Part shown: positions 56,934 through 64,000 of the stretch, piece by piece
Layout: each line of letters begins with the position of its first letter
Position numbering within the stretch: position 1 is the stretch's first letter
NCBI RefSeq assembly: GCF_023573145.1
Contig: NZ_CP097635.1
Location: 1,054,001-1,118,000 of the forward strand
Length of the DNA stretch: 64,000 nucleotides
From: Aquincola tertiaricarbonis
GTDB lineage: Bacteria > Pseudomonadota > Gammaproteobacteria > Burkholderiales > Burkholderiaceae_C
Reading direction: 5' to 3'
Program-made: the position numbers and the translations under genes
The notes under the pieces: generated by a model
What the model saw: only the letters and a program-made list of their open reading frames with translations
Told to the model about the DNA's origin: nothing
The model's database searches: none

Positions 56934-57383
56934 ATGACCTACCGACAAACCCGCATTGCCGCCCTCGCCTGCTGCCTGATCGCCGCCGCGCCTTTTGCCC
57001 AGGCCCAGGCCGACCTGGCGGCCACCGCCGCCAAGGAAAAAGGCGCGGTGGTGCTGCCCAGCGGCCTGGTGTTCCAGTCGCTGAAGGAAGGCACCGGCCG
57101 CACGCCCGCCGCCACCGACACGGTACGCGTGCACTACCGCGGCGTGCTGGCCGACGGCAAGGAGTTCGACAGCTCCATCGCCCGCGGCCAGCCGGCCGAG
57201 TTCCCGCTCAGCCGCGTCATCCCCTGCTGGACCGAAGGCGTGCAGCGCATCAAGGTGGGTGGCAAGGCCAAGCTCACCTGCCCGCCGGGCATCGCCTATG
57301 GCTCGCGCGGGGCCGGCGGCGCGGTGCCGCCCAACGCCACGCTGCAGTTCGAGGTGGAGCTGCTCGGCATCGCCGGCAAGTAA
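56934..57383 (+). CDS. FKBP-type peptidyl-prolyl isomerase
   Basis: 149 residues with a signal peptide (IAALACCLIAAAPFAQAQ). The FKBP fold reads VRVHYRGVLADGKEFDSSIA, SRVIPCWTEGVQRIKVGGKA, and PPGIAYGSRGAGGAVPPNAT then LQFEVELLGI. Periplasmic foldase. 11 bases before the next gene. Confidence 0.92.
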   Translation: MTYRQTRIAALACCLIAAAPFAQAQADLAATAAKEKGAVVLPSGLVFQSLKEGTGRTPAATDTVRVHYRGVLADGKEFDSSIARGQPAEFPLSRVIPCWTEGVQRIKVGGKAKLTCPPGIAYGSRGAGGAVPPNATLQFEVELLGIAGK

Positions 57384-57394
57384 GCGCTGCGCCC

Positions 57395-58585
57395 ATGAGC
57401 CTGCCCGACGACGCCACGCCCTGGCACGACCCCACCCGGCTGTTGCACGGCGACGCCGGGCTCGGCGACGACAGCGCGGTGAGCCCGCCCATCCACTACA
57501 GCGCCACCTTCAAGGCGCGCGATGCGGCCGAGTTCGCCGAGATGGCCGGCACGCCGCGCCATGCCGCCTACTACACCCGCTACGGCAACCCGACGCATGA
57601 GCGGGTGGCCGCCATCCTGGCGGCGCTGGAGGGCACCGAAACGGCGATGCTCACCGCCTCGGGCATGGGCGCCATCAGCACCACGGTGCTGGCCCTGGTG
57701 CAGGCCGGCGACCACGTGGTGGCCCAGGGCCGGCACTACATGAGCACCGCCAAGCTGTTTGATGAGGTGCTGCCGCGCTTCGGCGTGCAGGTGACCATCG
57801 TCGAGCAGACCGACCTGGCCGCGCTGGAGGCCGCGCTGCGGCCCGAGACGCGGCTGATCATGCTGGAAAGCCCGGCCAACCCCACGCTGGTGCTGACCGA
57901 CCTGGCCGCGGTGGCGGCACTGGCGCGGCCGCGCGGCATCCTCACCATCGCCGACAACACCTTTGCCTCGCCCATCAACCAGAAGCCGCATGCGCTGGGC
58001 ATCGACGTGGTGGTGCACAGCGCCACCAAATCGCTCGGGGGCCACCACGACCTGACGGCCGGCGCGGTGTGCTGCAGCCAGGCGCTGGCCGAGCGCATCT
58101 GGCCGATGCACATCACGCTGGGTTCGGTGCTGTCGCCGATGGACGCCTGGCTGCTGCTGCGCGGCCTGCGCACCCTGGCCGTGCGCATGGAACGCATGAA
58201 CGCCAACGCGCTGGCGCTGGCGCAGTGGCTGGAAGCCCAGCCGCAGGTGGAACGGGTGTGGTACCCCGGCCTGCCCAGCCACCCGCAGCATGCGCTGGCG
58301 CAGCGGCAGATGCAGGGCCATGGGCCCGTGGTGGCGCTGGCGCTGCGTGGCGGCTATGAACAGACCAGCCGCTTCGTCGCCTCATTGCAGCTGGCCACCC
58401 ATGCGGTGAGCCTGGGCGGCGTGGAAACCTTGATCGTGCATGCCGCCGCGATGTGGGGCGGCCTGATGAGCGAGGCGCAGATGGCCAGCACCGGCATCCA
58501 GCCCAATTTCGTGCGGCTGGCCGTGGGCCTGGAACACATCGACGACTTGAAGCGCGACTTCGGCCGCGCCTTGCAGCAAGTGTGA
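57395..58585 (+). CDS. PLP-dependent transsulfuration enzyme
   Basis: 396 residues. Cys/Met metabolism family: YYTRYGNPTHERVAAILAAL, then ESPANPTLVLTDLAAVAALA, PLP lysine in VVVHSATKSLGGHHDLTAGA and the C-terminal GGVETLIVHAAAM. Could be cystathionine gamma-lyase, cystathionine gamma-synthase-like or a methionine gamma-lyase; the precise reaction cannot be told from the sequence. Confidence 0.88.
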   Translation: MSLPDDATPWHDPTRLLHGDAGLGDDSAVSPPIHYSATFKARDAAEFAEMAGTPRHAAYYTRYGNPTHERVAAILAALEGTETAMLTASGMGAISTTVLALVQAGDHVVAQGRHYMSTAKLFDEVLPRFGVQVTIVEQTDLAALEAALRPETRLIMLESPANPTLVLTDLAAVAALARPRGILTIADNTFASPINQKPHALGIDVVVHSATKSLGGHHDLTAGAVCCSQALAERIWPMHITLGSVLSPMDAWLLLRGLRTLAVRMERMNANALALAQWLEAQPQVERVWYPGLPSHPQHALAQRQMQGHGPVVALALRGGYEQTSRFVASLQLATHAVSLGGVETLIVHAAAMWGGLMSEAQMASTGIQPNFVRLAVGLEHIDDLKRDFGRALQQV

Positions 58586-58588
58586 CCG

Positions 58589-58711
58589 TCAGCCGATCAC
58601 CGCGCGACCCACGTACGACAGCGCCACCACGGCGCCCGCGATGGCGGCGATCACCCAGTTGGGCACGCGGCCGTGAGGGGCAGGAGGGAGTTGGCGGCGA
58701 GGGTCGTTCAT
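58589..58711 (-). CDS. Small single-pass membrane protein
   Basis: 40 residues. A hydrophobic C-terminal segment (VPNWVIAAIAGAVVALSYVG) after a short proline/arginine-rich N-terminus. Convergent with the transsulfuration gene. Small, but the composition and position are credible. Confidence 0.4.
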   Translation of the reverse strand: MNDPRRQLPPAPHGRVPNWVIAAIAGAVVALSYVGRAVIG

Positions 58712-58897
58712 GATCGGGCTTCCACGGAACAGCAGGCACGGAATGGAAAACTCAGCGTGGCCGGTGGGCCTGAAGCGAGCTTCATGCCTGCCCGGTGAAC
58801 GCAAGGGTAAATCGCCCTGATGTCAGGCCAAACCCGTAACTGCGCCCCAAAACACCCGTTGAAGGCGGCCGGGTGCGAGCGCCGATACCATGGGCAC

Positions 58898-59335
58898 ATG
58901 CCCGCCCTTGCACCCCAAGACCGCCCCCACTGGCAACGTGTGCTGTGGCTGGCCGCCGGCGGCCTGAGCCTGCTCACCGGCCTCATCGGCCTGCTGCTGC
59001 CGCTGCTGCCCACCGTGCCCTTCGTGCTGCTGGCGGCCTTCTGCTTTTCCAAGGGCAGCGAGCGCTGCGAGCGCTGGATCTGCGAGCACCGCCACTTCGG
59101 CCCCATGGTGCTGAACTGGCGCGCCCACCGCGCGGTGCCGCTGCGGGCCAAGTGGATCGCCACGGTGATGATGTCCATCAGCAGCATCGGTGCGCTGTTC
59201 CTGGTGCCCATGCCCTGGGGCGTGGTGCCGGGCCTGTGCTGCGCGGCGGTGGGCGCCTGGATGTGGACGCTGCCGCACGGGCCGCGGCCGGGTGCCCAGG
59301 CGGTTGCGCCGGGGCGCTGGCCACCGTCAGCTTGA
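58898..59335 (+). CDS. ybaN: YbaN-family (DUF454) membrane protein
   Basis: 145 residues from the ATG at 58898. LWLAAGGLSLLTGLIGLLLP, then LLPTVPFVLLAAFCFSKGSE and a second pair of helices, fits the DUF454 family. Function unknown. Overlaps convergent dinB by nine bases. Confidence 0.85.
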   Translation: MPALAPQDRPHWQRVLWLAAGGLSLLTGLIGLLLPLLPTVPFVLLAAFCFSKGSERCERWICEHRHFGPMVLNWRAHRAVPLRAKWIATVMMSISSIGALFLVPMPWGVVPGLCCAAVGAWMWTLPHGPRPGAQAVAPGRWPPSA

Positions 59336-60640
59336 GGGCTGTCCGGCGGCCTCGTCCGCTTCGTCACCCTCCCCGAACGGCAGCTCCGGCTCCAGCGCCG
59401 CGCGCTCGGCCTCGATCTGCGCCCGGGTGCGGCGCGGCTCGGCGCGGCTGGCTGCGGCGGCGGCCTTTTGCGCGGCACCGGCCAGCGACACCGCGTCGCC
59501 CACGCCGGGGCGCGAGAGGCTGCCCACCCGCACGCCCAGCAGGCGCAACCGGCGGCTCAGGTCCACCCGCTTCAGGCACTGGCCGGCGGCCTGGCGGATC
59601 AGCTGCGCGTCGGCGGTGGGTGCCGGCAGCGTCAGGTCGCGGGTCACGGTCTTGAAATCCTCGAAGCGCAGCTTGATGCCGATGGTGCGGCCCACCCAGC
59701 GTTTGCGCTGCAGGTCGTCGGCCACGCGCGTGGCCAGGTCGGTGAAGATGGCCGACAGCGTGGCGCGGTCGCGCACCGCGTGCAGGTCGCGGTCGAAGGT
59801 GGTCTCGCGGCTCATCGACACCGGCTCGCTGTAGGTCACCACCGGCCGGTCGTCGATGCCGCGCGAGGCCCGGTACAGCCAGGCGCCGTAGCTGCGGCCG
59901 AACTGCTCCAGCAGCCAGGCGGCGTCGCACTCGGCCAGCTGGCCGATGGTGTCCACGCCCAGCGCCTTGAGCTTGGCATTGGCCTTGGGGCCGATGCCGT
60001 TGATGCTGCGCACCTTCAGCGGCCAGATGCGCGCGGGGATGTCGTCGGCCGTCAGCACCGTCAGGCCGTCGGGCTTGTCCAGCTCCGACGCGATCTTAGA
60101 CAGCAGCTTGTTCGGCGTCACCCCGATGGAGCAGGTGAGCCCGGTGGCGCGCTTGACGTTGTTGCGGATCTCCTGCGCCACCGCGCGCACGCCGCCGAAC
60201 GCATCGTGGCCCACCGCCTCCTGGGTGCCGGGCACCTCGGTCAGGTCGATGTAGATCTCGTCGATGCCGCGGTCCTCGATCACCGGCGCCACCTCGGCCA
60301 CCGCCTGCTTGAACAGGCGCGAGTAGTGCCGGTAGGCCTCGAAGTCGGTCGGCAGCAGCACGGCGTCGGGCGCCCGTTGCGCCGCCTTCATCAGCCCCAT
60401 GCCCGAGTGCACGCCGTAGTCGCGCGCCGCATAGGTGGCGGTGGTGACCACGCCGCGGCCGGCATAGTGGCGCAGCGTGGCGAACTGGCGGCTGCCGTCG
60501 GCCAGCACTTCAGGCTGGTGCCGCCGGCCGCCGCCGATGACCACCGGCAGGCCCTTGAGCTCCGGGTAGCGCAGCAGCTCCACCGATGCGTAGAACGCAT
60601 CCATGTCGAGGTGGGCGATCCAGCGGCGTACGGCGGTCAT
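59327..60640 (-). CDS. dinB: DNA polymerase IV
   Basis: 437 residues. Y-family: HLDMDAFYASVELL, EDRGIDEIYIDLTEV (catalytic acids), SIGVTPNKLLSKIASELDKP and little-finger region ETTFDRDLHAVRDRATLS. Translesion synthesis. The C-terminal tail lacks a clear beta-clamp motif except PELPFGEGDE. No LexA box noted upstream. Confidence 0.95.
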   Translation of the reverse strand: MTAVRRWIAHLDMDAFYASVELLRYPELKGLPVVIGGGRRHQPEVLADGSRQFATLRHYAGRGVVTTATYAARDYGVHSGMGLMKAAQRAPDAVLLPTDFEAYRHYSRLFKQAVAEVAPVIEDRGIDEIYIDLTEVPGTQEAVGHDAFGGVRAVAQEIRNNVKRATGLTCSIGVTPNKLLSKIASELDKPDGLTVLTADDIPARIWPLKVRSINGIGPKANAKLKALGVDTIGQLAECDAAWLLEQFGRSYGAWLYRASRGIDDRPVVTYSEPVSMSRETTFDRDLHAVRDRATLSAIFTDLATRVADDLQRKRWVGRTIGIKLRFEDFKTVTRDLTLPAPTADAQLIRQAAGQCLKRVDLSRRLRLLGVRVGSLSRPGVGDAVSLAGAAQKAAAAASRAEPRRTRAQIEAERAALEPELPFGEGDEADEAAGQPSS

Positions 60641-60699
60641 CGGGTTCGGATTGTCCGCCGGGCGCGCAAGGGTCGGCCGCGTGGCGGACAGTCCCGCCG

Positions 60700-60762
60700 G
60701 GCCGCCCCAAGGGACTGTGCTCCCCCTCGGGGGGGCGCGAGCGCAGCGAGCTTGGGGGCCAA
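60700..60762. repeat. Dispersed-type intergenic GC repeat
   Basis: TGCTCCCCCTCGGGGGGGCG followed by CGAGCGCAGCGAGCTTGGGG resembles a short intergenic repeat common in Burkholderiales genomes; CCCCCTC pairs with GAGGGGG-like sequence as a hairpin. It sits between two minus-strand genes and may act as a terminator. Confidence 0.45.
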
Positions 60763-61785
60763 TCAATACGGCGGAGCCGCCGCCTCGCCCAGCATCCGCC
60801 GGCCCAGCCATTGCAGGCCTTCGCGCAACGGCACGCGGGCCATTTCGTTCTCGGCCGGGTGCGGCGCCCAGCCCTCACCCTGTCGCCGGGCCACCGCGAA
60901 GTCGAAGGTGTAGAACGGCTCCTGGCCCATGCGCAGGTCGGTGATGTAGAGCTGGCCGCCCTCTTCACGCAGGCGGAAGAAGCCATGGCTGAACCAGGCC
61001 ATGCGGGCCACATTGGGCACGGCCTGGGCCGCGGGGTACAGGTCCATGCCACGGTCGTGGCGCTGGAAGCCGATGCGCGGCGCCGGCTGCTTGAGCCGGT
61101 CGGCCAGCGCATAAAAGCCCTCGTGGTACGCGTTGTCGGGCGTCACTGCCACCACCCGCCACACCAGCGTGGTGAGCGGGGCCGGCGTCACCAGCAGGCG
61201 CTCGGCCTGCAGGCCCGCTTGCGCGAGCGAGGCTTCGGCGATGCCACGCACATGCTGCTGCACCCCCACGCCCCAGGCCAGGTACAGCGTGCTCAGCACC
61301 AGTCCACCGGCGTTCCAGCGCAGCCCGGCCGGCGGCCGGCGGGCCAGCGCCACGCCGGTGCCCACCAGCAGCGGCACGGTGTACAGCGGGTCGATGATGA
61401 AGATGCTACCCACGCCGAACGGGTGGTTGGTGAAGGGCAGGCCCAGCTGCGTGCCGTAGACCGTCATCACATCCAGCAGCGGGTGGGTGATGAGCGCCAG
61501 CCACACCGCCAGCCACCAGGCGCGAAAGTGCTGGTGCTCACGCAGCAGCCGCGCGGTGGCCCAGGCCAGCAGTGGCGCCGCCAGCGTCAGCCAGAACAGG
61601 GCATGGCTTTCGGTGCGGTGCAGCGTCATGTTGGCCACCGCGTCGCCATGGTCGATGAAGGCGTCCAGGTCGGGCAGCGTGCCGGCCACCGCACCCACCA
61701 GGGCGGCCTTCCATACCGCCGTGCGGCGGCCCATGCAGGCCACCGAAACGGCGGCGCCCAGAGCAACTTGCGAGAGGGAATCCAT
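60763..61785 (-). CDS. YdjM-type membrane-bound metal-dependent hydrolase
   Basis: 340 residues. Starts MDSLSQVALGAAVSVACMGR, with GTLPDLDAFIDHGDAVANMT and HRTESHALFWLTLAAPLLAW, the His/Asp block of the YdjM family. Several membrane helices follow, then a soluble tail. The family is LexA-regulated in some bacteria; activity unproven. Confidence 0.85.
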   Translation of the reverse strand: MDSLSQVALGAAVSVACMGRRTAVWKAALVGAVAGTLPDLDAFIDHGDAVANMTLHRTESHALFWLTLAAPLLAWATARLLREHQHFRAWWLAVWLALITHPLLDVMTVYGTQLGLPFTNHPFGVGSIFIIDPLYTVPLLVGTGVALARRPPAGLRWNAGGLVLSTLYLAWGVGVQQHVRGIAEASLAQAGLQAERLLVTPAPLTTLVWRVVAVTPDNAYHEGFYALADRLKQPAPRIGFQRHDRGMDLYPAAQAVPNVARMAWFSHGFFRLREEGGQLYITDLRMGQEPFYTFDFAVARRQGEGWAPHPAENEMARVPLREGLQWLGRRMLGEAAAPPY

Positions 61786-61943
61786 GCGGGTGCGGGAGGC
61801 GGGCCTTCGGCGGCCCGGTGGGTTGGCAACGGCGGGCGAGCATAGCCGCCGGGCCAAAGCCCGCGCCCGCGCCAGCCCTCCCGCCGCGCTGCGGCGATGC
61901 CACAGTGGCTGACGGGGTGTCGGCGCTCGTGTTGCAATGCAGC

Positions 61944-63191
61944 ATGTCCGCCGCGCCCCTGCCCTCCGACCTGCCCGCCACCGCCACCCCGCCGCTCGAC
62001 GCCCGCCGCACCGCGCTGGCCCTGTTCGCGCTGGCCATCGGCGGCTTTGCCATCGGCACCACCGAATTCGCCACCATGAGCCTGCTGCCGTTCTTCGCGC
62101 CGGCGCTGGGCATCGACGAGCCGACGGCCGGCCACGTGATCAGCGCCTATGCGCTGGGCGTGGTGGTGGGCGCGCCGGTGATCGCGGTGCTGGCCTCGCG
62201 GGTGGCGCGGCGCACGCTGCTCATCGGCCTGATGCTGTTCTTCGCGCTGGCCAATGGCCTGAGTGCGCTGGCACCCACCTACGGCTCGATGCTGGTGTTT
62301 CGCTTTTTCAGCGGCCTGCCGCACGGCGCCTATTTCGGCGTCGGCGCGCTGGTGGCGGCCTCCCTGGTGCCGCCCGGGCGGCGCACCCAGGCCATCAGCC
62401 GCATGATGCTGGGGCTGACGGTGGCCACCATCGTCGGCGTGCCGCTGGCGAACGGCCTGGGTCAATGGCTGGGCTGGCGCTGGGGCTTCGGCCTGGTGGC
62501 GCTGCTGGCGCTGGCCTGCGCGCTGATGGTGGCGGTGTACGCGCCGCATGACCGCGCCCAGCCCGGCGCCGGCCCGCTGCGCGAGTTGAGCGCGCTGGGC
62601 CGCCGCCAGGTGTGGCTGACGCTGGGCATCGGCGCCATCGGCTTTGGCGGCATGTTCGCGGTGTACACCTACCTGGCCTCGACCTTGATCGAGGTGACCG
62701 GCGTGGCGCCGACGGCGCTGCCGATGGTGCTGGGCGTGTTCGGCCTGGGCATGACGGTGGGCACCATCGGCTGCGCCTGGGCGGCCGACCGGGCGCTGAT
62801 GCCGGCCGCCGGCGGCATGCTGGTGTGGAGCGCCATTGCGCTGGCGCTGTACCCATGGGCCGCGGGCAGCCTGTGGACGCTGCTGCCGGTGGTGTTCCTG
62901 ATCGGCTGCGGTGGCGGCCTGGCGATGCCGCTGCAAAGCCGGCTGATGGACGTGGCCGGCCAGGCGCAGACGCTGGCCGCCGCGCTCAACCATTCGGCCT
63001 TCAACACCGCCAATGCGCTGGGCCCCTGGCTGGGCGGCATGGCCATTTCAGCCGGCTTCGGCTGGACCTCCACCGGCTATGTGGGCAGCGCGCTGGCGCT
63101 GGCCGGCCTGGCCATCTGGGCCGTGGCCGTGGCCGACGACAAAGGCTTGTTCAGCCGCGGGCGCCAGACCAGCGCTGCAGCAGCGCGCTGA
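61944..63191 (+). CDS. MFS transporter (AraJ/Bcr-like efflux)
   Basis: 415 residues, twelve predicted membrane helices. FAIGTTEFATMSLLPFFAPA and GHVISAYALGVVVGAPVIAV match the sugar/drug efflux group, motif A-like ASRVARRTLLIGLML. Exports an unknown small molecule. Ends 41 bases inside the convergent mmuM gene. Confidence 0.9.
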   Translation: MSAAPLPSDLPATATPPLDARRTALALFALAIGGFAIGTTEFATMSLLPFFAPALGIDEPTAGHVISAYALGVVVGAPVIAVLASRVARRTLLIGLMLFFALANGLSALAPTYGSMLVFRFFSGLPHGAYFGVGALVAASLVPPGRRTQAISRMMLGLTVATIVGVPLANGLGQWLGWRWGFGLVALLALACALMVAVYAPHDRAQPGAGPLRELSALGRRQVWLTLGIGAIGFGGMFAVYTYLASTLIEVTGVAPTALPMVLGVFGLGMTVGTIGCAWAADRALMPAAGGMLVWSAIALALYPWAAGSLWTLLPVVFLIGCGGGLAMPLQSRLMDVAGQAQTLAAALNHSAFNTANALGPWLGGMAISAGFGWTSTGYVGSALALAGLAIWAVAVADDKGLFSRGRQTSAAAAR

Positions 63192-64000
63192 TGTCGGCCG
63201 GGCCGGTGCGGCAGCAGCCGCCGATCAGCCGGGCACCGGCCGCGGCCCACTGCATGGCCTGATCGGCGAAGGCCGGCGGATGATCGCCGGCCGCATGCGG
63301 CTGCCAGCGCTTGGCCACCGGGTCGTACACCTCGCCGGCGTTGGGATACACCACGATGGGCTTGGACGTGCGCGCACGCGCCGACGCCACCAGCGCCGCG
63401 ATGTGCTGCGGCGCGGTGCAGTTGATGCCGATGGCGGCCACGCCGGCAAAGCCGTCGAGCGCGGCCACGCAGTCGCCGAAATCTTCGCCCTGGCTGGTGT
63501 GGGCACCGTCGCGGCAGCTGAAGCTGATCCAGCCGCTGCGGGTGCTGCCCGCGGGCAGCTCGTCCATCAGCCGGGCCAGCGCCAGCGCCTCGGCCAGGCA
63601 AGGAATGGTTTCGCAGGCCAGCAGCTCGGCACCGGCGGCGGCCAGCACCTGCAGCCGCGGGCGGTGGAAGTCCATCAGCGCGGCTTCGTCCAGGCCGTAG
63701 TGGCCGCGGTACTCCGAGCCGTCGGCCCGCATCGCACCGTAAGGCCCCACCGAGGCGGCCACCAAGGGCCGGCGGCGGCCGGCGGCGGCCGGCTCCTGCA
63801 TGAACTGGTCGCGCGCCTCGGCCGCCAGCGCCACCGCGCGCTGCATCAGCGCGGCGGCCTCGGCCTGGGACAGGCCGCGGCGGGCAAAGCCCTCGAAGCT
63901 GGCCTGGTAGCTGGCGGTGGTGGCCACGTCGGCCCCGGCGCGGAAGTAGTCCAGGTGCACCTGGCGGATCAGCTCGGGCTGCTCCAGCAGCACGCGGGCC
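63151..64000 (-). CDS. mmuM: Homocysteine S-methyltransferase, partial
   Basis: Runs off the window edge. IRQVHLDYFRAGADVATTAS YQ-type block, GPYGAMRADGSEYRGHYGLD, and the zinc ligands in IGINCTAPQHI and IGGCCRTGP. Uses S-methylmethionine or a similar donor to make methionine from homocysteine. Intact as far as seen. Confidence 0.92.
   Translation of the reverse strand, partial: ARVLLEQPELIRQVHLDYFRAGADVATTASYQASFEGFARRGLSQAEAAALMQRAVALAAEARDQFMQEPAAAGRRRPLVAASVGPYGAMRADGSEYRGHYGLDEAALMDFHRPRLQVLAAAGAELLACETIPCLAEALALARLMDELPAGSTRSGWISFSCRDGAHTSQGEDFGDCVAALDGFAGVAAIGINCTAPQHIAALVASARARTSKPIVVYPNAGEVYDPVAKRWQPHAAGDHPPAFADQAMQWAAAGARLIGGCCRTGPADISALLQRWSGARG

Overview
The window is GC-rich and looks like a chromosome segment of a motile betaproteobacterium of the order Burkholderiales, probably near the Rubrivivax/Leptothrix/Ideonella group. 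The evidence is the gene order hemCDXY-ppc-flhDC-motAB-cheYZ-flhBAFG-fliA, FliA-type promoters of the TCAAG-N14/15-GCCGATA form, and protein similarity. This assignment is inference, since there is no 16S gene.

The window has two parts. Positions 1 to about 34,800 are accessory DNA, probably an integrated element ending at a tRNA-Arg(ACG) gene (34859-34935). Next to the tRNA 3' end lie a tyrosine integrase (33593-34753) and a probable excisionase. This half is a mosaic of mobilisation genes, defence-type genes and decayed remnants: a Tn3 transposase fragment fused into a broken toxin gene (1-857); a frameshifted membrane protein and a YkgJ-like protein; a mobilisation/stability module with relaxase and MobC-like genes divergent from an stbABC-like operon, then DUF932 and SSB genes (4216-9033); an integrase fragment; an intact GHKL ATPase fused to a Shedu-like (DUF4263) nuclease domain (10221-12212); a CoiA-like nuclease gene broken by two insertion sequences and about four frameshifts (12247-17004); a membrane protein; a PD-(D/E)XK-like protein; an IS66 remnant; a GNAT gene coupled to a small basic protein; a type IIG-like methyltransferase cut by an IS3 element but otherwise in frame, overlapping a PLD-SNF2 helicase (21560-29433); a frameshifted umuC; and a recombinase fused to an HD-hydrolase remnant.

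Three insertion sequences were delimited from terminal inverted repeats, target duplications and restoration of the interrupted protein: IS5 at 12677-13861 (ATAG duplication), IS3 at 15348-16805 (CAG) and IS3 at 22500-23814 (CTC).

Positions 34,859-64,000 are ordinary core genome. Haem genes hemC-hemD-hemX-hemY form one minus-strand operon, with ppc divergent. The flagellar cluster follows: flhD, flhC, motA, motB, cheY, cheZ, a proline-rich gene behind a FliA-like promoter, a second flhD-like gene with a duplicated leader, flhB, flhA, flhF, an flhG-like gene with no recognisable P-loop, fliA and a soluble chemoreceptor-like protein. The rest is housekeeping: xylulokinase, FKBP isomerase, a transsulfuration enzyme, YbaN-type protein, DNA polymerase IV, a YdjM-type membrane protein, an MFS transporter and a homocysteine S-methyltransferase cut by the window edge.
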